Assembly: GCF_000304475.1 (NCBI RefSeq)
Contig: NC_018941.1
Location: forward strand, 1,364,001-1,428,000
Reading direction: 5' to 3'
DNA length: 64,000 nt
Source of the DNA: Kazachstania africana CBS 2517
Lineage: Eukaryota > Ascomycota > Saccharomycetes > Saccharomycetales > Saccharomycetaceae
Position 1 is the first letter of the stretch. Each line of letters opens with the position of its first letter. The position numbers were made by a program, and so were the translations under genes. Under the pieces are notes generated by a model. That model searched no databases. It worked only from the letters and a program-made list of their open reading frames with translations, and had not been told where the DNA came from. Positions 57,910 through 64,000 of this stretch are shown here, piece by piece.

Positions 57910-59913
57910 TCATTTCAATATTTTCATTGCTTCATCAATTGCAGCTTGGAACAATTGACATAACTGTTTCCTATTTTCTAATCCTACGCTAACCCTTATC
58001 AAACTTTCACTAAGGCCATATTTAGACACTTTTTCAATATCAGCATAATGATACAATATCGTGTAAGGACATGCCAATGTCATTGTAGTACCTAAGGAAG
58101 GACCCTTAGCAACATTCAAACAGTTGTAAAACAGTTTCGCTTGCTCTAAATTATTGAAATCTATTGAAAAGACACCGCCATAACCACCATCTGATTTACA
58201 TTTAATTTTCTCATAATTTTGTTTTGTTTCATTTGAAGTTAATCTTGGGTGATAAATTTTCTTGAAAAGATTATGCTCTCCAATATGCGGTATTAAAACT
58301 TTATCTAACAAGTAATCTGTAGTATAATTGATCTTTAACATTTTGGCAATAAAATCCCTAGAATTTCTCTCCATAATAATCGCATCTTCACACCATAAAT
58401 TATCCTCAAATTCATTATTATCAATCAAGAAATCTTTGGCAAAATTGTAAATTGTACTATTAGAATTGAGTGCCATTGCCCCAGCCATGACATTACCTAC
58501 ATCACCACTGAAAATTTTAGTTAATGAAGTACAGACAACGTCCGCATGAACAAGAGCATCGACATTGAAAAACCCCCCCACAGTCTCATCCACTATAATA
58601 ATAAAACCGAAAAGATTTGATAATTCTTTTAATTCCAATAAATTCCCCATTTTCAACAGTGGAGTTGATGGTGCTTCAATCAGAACCGCCAATATTTGCT
58701 CTCCTGAATGTAAAATATTTTTCAGTTTATTCATACAGTCAATTTCACTCACGTACGGTAAGCAATAAACGTTATTTAAAGTCTTTAGCATCTTGTAAGT
58801 ATCTGGATATGAAAACCCGAAGACTACTGTTTTCTTGTGCAATATGTTACTTTCACCAGAAATCGAATTATTCATGATTGATCTTGATCGTTCAATTCTC
58901 TCTGAATCATACTTCAGAAGTAATCGATGGACAGTGAATAACGCAGCCATACCAGTTGGGAAAAGGAATATATCTGTTTCGCAATTAACTTCCACTGAAG
59001 TTTCTTCATTTCCCTCATCTGATCCACCATCAATGTCATTTTGAAATTCACTATCATTCTCCTCATTTTCTAAAAATTCAATATTTGATCCCATTTCGAT
59101 AGGCTCTGCAGGTACCATTGAATCAAAAACTTGATCACTGTCGCTGTCATTATCGGTGCTATTAACAACAGTATTATCGTCATTTACATCATACAGATGG
59201 ATACTATTTACAGAATTGTTGTCTTCATCACGGTTGCTATTACTACGGCCGTTCTCATCTTCCTCATCATCTTTAAAATGATAGTTTTCATCCTCATTTT
59301 CGGTATTTAGATTAGCTATATTTATAGTAATACGTTTTTTTAATAATGTCTTGGCCCTCTCATTCATGGAAAGCTTTATTGTAGATGGAGAATTATTCCG
59401 TATTAGTTCTTGTTGTGTGACATTCTTTTCTGCCATAAAAAGTTCATTTTGCACATACTGTGCCAATCTACTTGAAACAATCTCACCACTCAACTCCCAA
59501 TATTCTCTAGCCAGATCATAGTAATTTTTTAACATGAATACAACAGCGATTTTAGACTCCATTTTAAATTGACGCTCGCCCTCATTGAGAGGCTTTGAAG
59601 TAGCTAGCTGTAAAATACGAACTTTCACATTAGAGTCATTGGATCCATGGCGAATGTATTCCCTGCATCTCTTTGCTACATTATAAGAAGGAAAACAAAG
59701 ACATAACTCATTATCCTTAGCATATTTATCATTCAAAATGTCACACAATCTAGCTACAGATTTGTTTAGCTTCATTCGAGGATATCCATTTTCAAAGACA
59801 CTCGGATTCTTGGCATATTCGATAGCTGAATCCCAAGTTGGTAAATTTACAGATATGGGATGATCATCCTTTGAAGGTATTGGATCGTCAATTTTACCAA
59901 ACATTCTGGCCAT
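57910..59913 (-). CDS. YML082W: PLP-dependent cystathionine gamma-synthase-like protein (YML082W/Str2)
   Basis: 667 residues (YML082W 649; Str2, YJR130C, 639). Cys/Met-metabolism PLP enzyme family; Str2 makes cystathionine from O-acetylhomoserine and cysteine, while YML082W is uncharacterised. An N-terminal extension (1-210) precedes a strongly acidic insert (about 215-300, rich in Asp, Glu, Asn), then the catalytic domain with TDIFLFPTGMAALFTVHRLL, DETVGGFFN and the PLP-lysine block CTSLTKIFSGDVGNVMAGAM. Position after ATP18 favours YML082W over STR2. Confidence 0.88.
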   Translation of the reverse strand: MARMFGKIDDPIPSKDDHPISVNLPTWDSAIEYAKNPSVFENGYPRMKLNKSVARLCDILNDKYAKDNELCLCFPSYNVAKRCREYIRHGSNDSNVKVRILQLATSKPLNEGERQFKMESKIAVVFMLKNYYDLAREYWELSGEIVSSRLAQYVQNELFMAEKNVTQQELIRNNSPSTIKLSMNERAKTLLKKRITINIANLNTENEDENYHFKDDEEDENGRSNSNRDEDNNSVNSIHLYDVNDDNTVVNSTDNDSDSDQVFDSMVPAEPIEMGSNIEFLENEENDSEFQNDIDGGSDEGNEETSVEVNCETDIFLFPTGMAALFTVHRLLLKYDSERIERSRSIMNNSISGESNILHKKTVVFGFSYPDTYKMLKTLNNVYCLPYVSEIDCMNKLKNILHSGEQILAVLIEAPSTPLLKMGNLLELKELSNLFGFIIIVDETVGGFFNVDALVHADVVCTSLTKIFSGDVGNVMAGAMALNSNSTIYNFAKDFLIDNNEFEDNLWCEDAIIMERNSRDFIAKMLKINYTTDYLLDKVLIPHIGEHNLFKKIYHPRLTSNETKQNYEKIKCKSDGGYGGVFSIDFNNLEQAKLFYNCLNVAKGPSLGTTMTLACPYTILYHYADIEKVSKYGLSESLIRVSVGLENRKQLCQLFQAAIDEAMKILK

Positions 59914-60788
59914 CGCTATAGATTAAGATATGTTTAATTGACTTTAGTGTGTCTGAGATTCAATTTGAGATGCTCTTGGCCTTCTTATACTTTTACACAG
60001 ACCTTTCTGGCTTTCTTATAGTTTTCAACACAGCTTGCTAGTACACAATTTTTTTTTTCACACTTCCCTCTTACTGTGTGAAAATGAATCATCATACAAG
60101 ATATATGTTATCGATAAGTCAATAAAGCCTGTAGCAGCCGCTACCAGTGGTGGTGTTGCATACAGTGTTAGAGAGAGAGACTGTAATGCCTGCATACACG
60201 ACTTTCGATGTATTCTTGACAGATAAGTGCATTTGCTTGAGACCTTTCAGGAACCAAATTTGTATCTCAAGTCTTCGAGATGAGCAGTAGGTACATCTTT
60301 AATGAGCTTGAAGTTGAAATATGATGTCGTTGTATATATTTATGGGGCGGCCCCTCTGTTTGACTTGTCATCCTGGCATTGACCATGAATATACGGAGAT
60401 TACCTAGCTTACTCGTAGTTATATTGCATTTTTTGGAAATGGATAGCAGCAGAGAACAGCTAGCTAGTCCAACATGTTGGAATTTTGTATTACGGTGAAC
60501 GAGACATACTGAGGTAGCATGAAAGCTCATTCGTTCTTGTTTACACAATTATTTATGGTCGTTATATAACATGAGGTTAACACTTCACACACGCCACTGC
60601 AGTGCATTTTAATATTATCTCTCTTAAATGACCTGAGCCTGTTTTCAACAAGTGAAACTTAATAAGACTTGCAGATCATCATAATGGCTAAAAGGAGCCC
60701 AATGGAACGCTAATACTTACACGAATCTCCATCGCATTCGCCAACATATATGCAAATTTGGAACCTTGCGAACATACGCTGCCCAACT
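59914..60788. other. Gene-free stretch between YML082W and CTF8
   Basis: 875 bases without a supported gene. It marks the junction between the YML block and the YHR191-194 block, so it is an evolutionary breakpoint relative to S. cerevisiae. Confidence 0.55.
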
Positions 60789-61175
60789 TCACATGATAGG
60801 CAACGGTCTATCTTTGAAATAAATCTTATATTCGATGATGTCCACCATTTCAACCTTTTGCTCCTCATGATGGAATTGTAGTATACCTAGAGGCGGATCC
60901 AAAGCCACTATATTTCCCAATAATCTTTGTTTCTTACCAATAAACAGAGTAGCAGTCTTCTTTTCGTCATCGATTGACAGTAAACCAAACCTTACAGTAT
61001 CATTATCCTTGTATCTATCGAATCTATCGTCTGTATCGTTCACGACATGTGGCAATTCAAGATCTCCTTGTATTTCCAGTAGCGTATTACCCAGCGGCGT
61101 TATAATACTCGTTTGTCTATTCTCATTCTGCAATAATTTAGTTATCTGCAACGTCGATATTGGCACATTTGGCAT
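60789..61175 (-). CDS. CTF8: Ctf8, subunit of the alternative clamp loader
   Basis: 128 residues (S. cerevisiae Ctf8, YHR191C, 133). With Ctf18 and Dcc1 it forms the RFC-like complex that loads PCNA for sister-chromatid cohesion and replication checkpoint signalling. Landmarks are SIITPLGNTLLEIQGDLELP, ATLFIGKKQRLLGNIVALDP and the C-terminal YKIYFKDRPLPIM. Divergent from LNP1 across 147 bases, as in S. cerevisiae. Confidence 0.94.
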   Translation of the reverse strand: MPNVPISTLQITKLLQNENRQTSIITPLGNTLLEIQGDLELPHVVNDTDDRFDRYKDNDTVRFGLLSIDDEKKTATLFIGKKQRLLGNIVALDPPLGILQFHHEEQKVEMVDIIEYKIYFKDRPLPIM

Positions 61176-61322
61176 CTTGTTGGTGTTGTTTTTTGTTATT
61201 GAGTTTCTTTACTTAGATATACCATTTATTAGTAGTAGTAAGTCAAAAAAAAAGAGACATATATAGCTCATCATCGCTATTTTCAAATAGATCAAGGATA
61301 TAAAGGAAACTCACACACAATA

Positions 61323-62051
61323 ATGCTAGCTAGGATAGTAAACTTGGTTTCTCGCAAGTCAAATAAGAATATTGTTGAAAAATATACAGAAGATTTATCC
61401 CAGATAACTGCAGAGATTCATAATTTGGACAAAGTTTTACAGAGGAGAGAGAAAAATTTAGCAAGTTTACAATCTAAGATAAACTACTATGGATTAGCAA
61501 TTGGAATTTTCATTCTTTCATACGTGCACTGGTACAGTTTTGGAAACATATTGTACGTTAGCTTGGCTGCTTTAATTTATGTTGGTTTTCTAGTGTTTAT
61601 CAAATGGATAACTTATAGGATTTGGCACCTATTGACTACACAGAAGACAAAGAAACTAAGTAAACTGAAGGCAATTCATGCCAAGAAATTAAATCAATTG
61701 AAAACTGAGACGAGATTTAACGAGACGAATTCGATTATCAAGAGATTTACTTCAGGTAACGATGAAAATGACGATCAAATGTTACTATTAGATGAAGAGT
61801 TAGTTAATAAACAAAATCAATTAACTTTGTTAAAAGAAGAACTATCAAAGCTTCAAAATTCTAATAAAGTGGAAAAAGATGCGTGGTTTGATAAAGTTCT
61901 TAATGTCATTGCAGGTGGTAACGAACAAAACAATGTGATAAAACCTATTATTTGTGAAAAATGCCAAAAACATACTGGAGCTTACAAATTAGCTAATAAA
62001 TCACTAACCTATATATGTCCCCAATGCAATTGGAAATATGAAAGTAAATAA
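61323..62051 (+). CDS. LNP1: Lunapark family ER protein Lnp1
   Basis: 242 residues (S. cerevisiae Lnp1, YHR192W, 278). Stabilises three-way junctions of the tubular ER, counteracting Sey1. Two close hydrophobic segments at about 56-75 and 79-102 form the hairpin, flanked by coiled coils. A zinc finger near the C-terminus has two CxxC pairs (ICEKCQKH and YICPQCNW). Confidence 0.92.
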   Translation: MLARIVNLVSRKSNKNIVEKYTEDLSQITAEIHNLDKVLQRREKNLASLQSKINYYGLAIGIFILSYVHWYSFGNILYVSLAALIYVGFLVFIKWITYRIWHLLTTQKTKKLSKLKAIHAKKLNQLKTETRFNETNSIIKRFTSGNDENDDQMLLLDEELVNKQNQLTLLKEELSKLQNSNKVEKDAWFDKVLNVIAGGNEQNNVIKPIICEKCQKHTGAYKLANKSLTYICPQCNWKYESK

Positions 62052-62065
62052 ATCTACGTACATTT

Positions 62066-62590
62066 TTACTTAGACAAAGACATGATAGCATTGACGATGT
62101 CACCATTGTGTTCTTTTAAAGCTTTAACAGCCTTGTTTTTAGTGACGTTAGCTTGTTGCATAACTAAATCGATATCTTCCTTGGCTAAATCACCAGCATC
62201 GACTTCTTCATCATCGTTGTCGTTAGCAGCGGTAGCATTGTCGTTAGCGGCAGCAGCAGCTTGCATATCAGCTTGAATATCTTCTGGAGATTTAGTAGCA
62301 ATGTCCTTTTCGCTTGGTAGGATACCACTGGCTTGAGCTTGTTGTTGAGCAGCAGCTAATTTTTGAGTGAAATCGTCAATCTTTGGTTCACCAAAGACGA
62401 CATAGTTACCACCAGCAGATCTGAAGACTTCTGGGTTGTCAATGGCAACAATTTCGTTGTTCTTTCTTCTGAAAGTAACTCTGATGATACCAGCAACCTT
62501 CTTTAAACCTAATTTTAAGATAGCTTCTCTGGCTTTCTTTTCGTTTTTGGATAAAATAGTGACGTTGGCGTTTTGTGGGATAGCAGACAT
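62066..62590 (-). CDS. EGD2: Nascent polypeptide-associated complex alpha subunit Egd2
   Basis: 174 residues, the same length as S. cerevisiae Egd2 (YHR193C). With Egd1 it forms NAC at the ribosome exit tunnel. The NAC domain covers about 15-75 (SKNEKKAREAILKLGLKKV... and NYVVFGEPKIDDF), then an Ala/Asp-rich linker, then a C-terminal UBA domain (DLAKEDIDLVMQQANVTKN to IVNAIMSLSK). Convergent with LNP1 across only 14 bases. Confidence 0.96.
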   Translation of the reverse strand: MSAIPQNANVTILSKNEKKAREAILKLGLKKVAGIIRVTFRRKNNEIVAIDNPEVFRSAGGNYVVFGEPKIDDFTQKLAAAQQQAQASGILPSEKDIATKSPEDIQADMQAAAAANDNATAANDNDDEEVDAGDLAKEDIDLVMQQANVTKNKAVKALKEHNGDIVNAIMSLSK

Positions 62591-63124
62591 TGTGTGGATT
62601 CTATTAAATTGATTAATATGCTGTCCTTAAAAGTGAACCTGTTAATTGAGAAAACTCGACGTTGGAAAATTTTTCTCGTAACGGTTGTCCTCTTAAGAGA
62701 AAAAAACAGCATACACGACAAAAAGCACAACGGAAAGTAGCATAAACACGATCTCTGTAAGCATAACACACTGTTCAGTATCCAGCCATTGGCTGTTGGG
62801 ACACATGTTTGCTCATCGAGGACATTCACCGGTGTAATTTGTTGAGATGCTTCTGCACTTGATTCTCGTGTATTTCTGGGATGCAGAGGCGATGACCTCT
62901 TGGTAATACACTCAATTGAAAAGGAGCTACACGGGACAATCGATGCCACTTATACGTCACTTCTTGGTAGAGTCTCCATTCCACGGCGTTTCCAGTATCC
63001 GTAGTCCTTATTATGTAGTCATGTCAGCCTTATTGCATTTAATCTTCGCCAATATAAAAAAACAGTTTCTTAACAATCCATATTTGGTATGGAGGAGGAC
63101 CCTTTCTGCAAATAGAATAGGCTA
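62591..63124. other. Divergent EGD2/MDM31 promoter
   Basis: 534 bases; the ORFs at 62515-62949 and 62916-63125 show no family features. No clear motif assigned. Confidence 0.55.
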
Positions 63125-64000
63125 ATGTTTCAAACATGCAGAAGGCTGTTGCCATCTGGAGCAACAAATATACGATCAGCTGCTACTCCTTGTATACGAT
63201 ACAGAAGTTATAATGTAAGGGCATCTTCGCTATTGAGACCCCACAATACAAGATCACACCTTTTTGAAAGGGCAAGATGCTACTCTACCTGGGGTGATGG
63301 CAAGAGACCAGATCAAATACATTTCTCTAATGGCGGGATGAATCGTTTCACCAGGTTTAAAACGGGTATACGAATGATATTAAAGAAATCAACAAAACCC
63401 TTCAATACTGATGATATCAGTGCATTCATATCATGGATTGTAGTGAGTCACGTCATCTTATTCATAATATCAACAACCACATTTTTCTCAGTGATCATTT
63501 ACTTATTAAATACGGTCTCTGCTCAGGAATATTTAGCCAAGAAAATAGGTAAATTACTCACTAGGAACAACCCTGAACTCTCAGTAATATTTGAAAATGC
63601 CATAGTGCCGAATTGGTCTTCTTCAAAGATCAGGTTCAACAAAGTATTCGTGTCTCGAAGGCCAAATCTATCTAATACAAGTGAATTTGTTAAAGGGTCA
63701 CAAAAAGACGCAATGCAAAGGGCAACATTAGCCCTAAGTGAAAATGTACTAGTTAATAACAATGACTTTAATGACGGTAATTATACACAATTGGATTTGA
63801 CCATCGATCAAATAGAAATATCATTGAGCTTCACCAAGTGGTTGAACGGAAGAGGTATCCTGGACGAAGTTGTAGTAAGCGGGATTAGAGGTGTTATTGA
63901 TAGAACTCATATAAAATGGGATCCCGCTTTAGATCCAGCACTGTATAAGAATGTTCACAAGCCTGGGGATTTTGAAATTTCTCAGTTCATAATGAATGAT
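63125..64000 (+). CDS. MDM31: Mitochondrial inner-membrane protein Mdm31 (5' part; runs off the window)
   Basis: The frame from the ATG at 63125 stays open to the window edge (292 codons). Mdm31 (YHR194W) is an inner-membrane protein needed for mitochondrial shape and phospholipid balance, with partner Mdm32. An Arg/Ser-rich leader of ~70 residues suggests import; a hydrophobic segment follows (about 107-130, ISWIVVSHVILFIIST...) and then the conserved NAIVPNWSSSKIRFNKVFVS. Order CTF8-LNP1-EGD2-MDM31 equals YHR191C-YHR194W. Confidence 0.93.
   Translation, partial: MFQTCRRLLPSGATNIRSAATPCIRYRSYNVRASSLLRPHNTRSHLFERARCYSTWGDGKRPDQIHFSNGGMNRFTRFKTGIRMILKKSTKPFNTDDISAFISWIVVSHVILFIISTTTFFSVIIYLLNTVSAQEYLAKKIGKLLTRNNPELSVIFENAIVPNWSSSKIRFNKVFVSRRPNLSNTSEFVKGSQKDAMQRATLALSENVLVNNNDFNDGNYTQLDLTIDQIEISLSFTKWLNGRGILDEVVVSGIRGVIDRTHIKWDPALDPALYKNVHKPGDFEISQFIMND

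Noticed and set aside
1..64000. CRISPR arrays, bacterial operons, ribosome binding sites or riboswitches
   Set aside because: The window is eukaryotic nuclear DNA; the only regular tandem array is the 41-bp LTR repeat, which has no spacer structure.

Overview
This is nuclear DNA from a budding yeast of the family Saccharomycetaceae. It is AT-rich and compact, with mostly uninterrupted genes, tRNA genes flanked by Ty1/copia and Ty3/gypsy LTR elements, and an MF(alpha)-type pheromone precursor. Nearly every gene has a clear Saccharomyces cerevisiae counterpart in recognisable order. The interleaving of genes from sister chromosome blocks (PPT1 inside a YPR138-144 block, VPS45 inside a YPL180-184 block, ENT3 beside the YML078-082 block) points to a lineage that descends from the whole-genome duplication, such as Kazachstania or Naumovozyma. 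The species cannot be fixed from the sequence alone.

Layout. (1) 1-10 kb: ammonium permease (5' part), LOA1, TAZ1, KAR3, RRP15 and PPT1. (2) 10.3-18.3 kb: a tRNA-Arg/tRNA-Asp pair and a tRNA-Ile gene point away from each other, and their shared upstream space is filled with nested, broken Ty1/copia elements of two families. (3) 18.7-34.2 kb: NOC4, CTI6, VPS45, TCO89, RTT10, RTC6, MRN1 and a yapsin-type protease. (4) 34.2-40.4 kb: a gene-poor stretch holding a second, identical tRNA-Ile gene, a chimeric Ty3-type element whose interior has been replaced by an intact killer-toxin-like gene, and a decayed totivirus capsid-like pseudogene. (5) 40.4-50.6 kb: YML079W, CPR3 (frameshifted leader), ENT3, COA2, GUP1/2, POS5, alpha-factor and UIP4. 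(6) 51.4-64 kb: DUS1, TDA9/RSF2, ATP18, YML082W/STR2, CTF8, LNP1, EGD2 and the start of MDM31.

Main finding. At 37446-39479 a Ty3-like LTR element sits 11 bases upstream of a tRNA-Ile gene, flanked by a 5-bp target duplication. It keeps a 3' LTR, a polypurine tract and the last ~97 codons of pol. Its 5' LTR is truncated and runs directly into a sequence starting GAAAAAATGG, which looks like the 5' terminus of a totivirus-satellite (M-type) RNA. A full 329-codon killer-preprotoxin-like ORF follows. About 0.1-0.8 kb further along lies a decayed coat-protein-like sequence of the helper-virus type. The simplest reading is that a retrotransposon captured killer-virus RNA by template switching and the LTR promoter may now drive a nuclear killer gene.

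Rearrangement. Flipping the segment from about 40.4 to 50.6 kb restores the ancestral order and orientation on both sides (MRN1-UIP4-MFalpha-POS5-GUP-COA2 and ENT3-CPR3-YML079W-DUS1-TDA9). A single inversion is therefore likely, with one endpoint in the tRNA/Ty3/virus region and the other at a GC-rich island near 50.9 kb.
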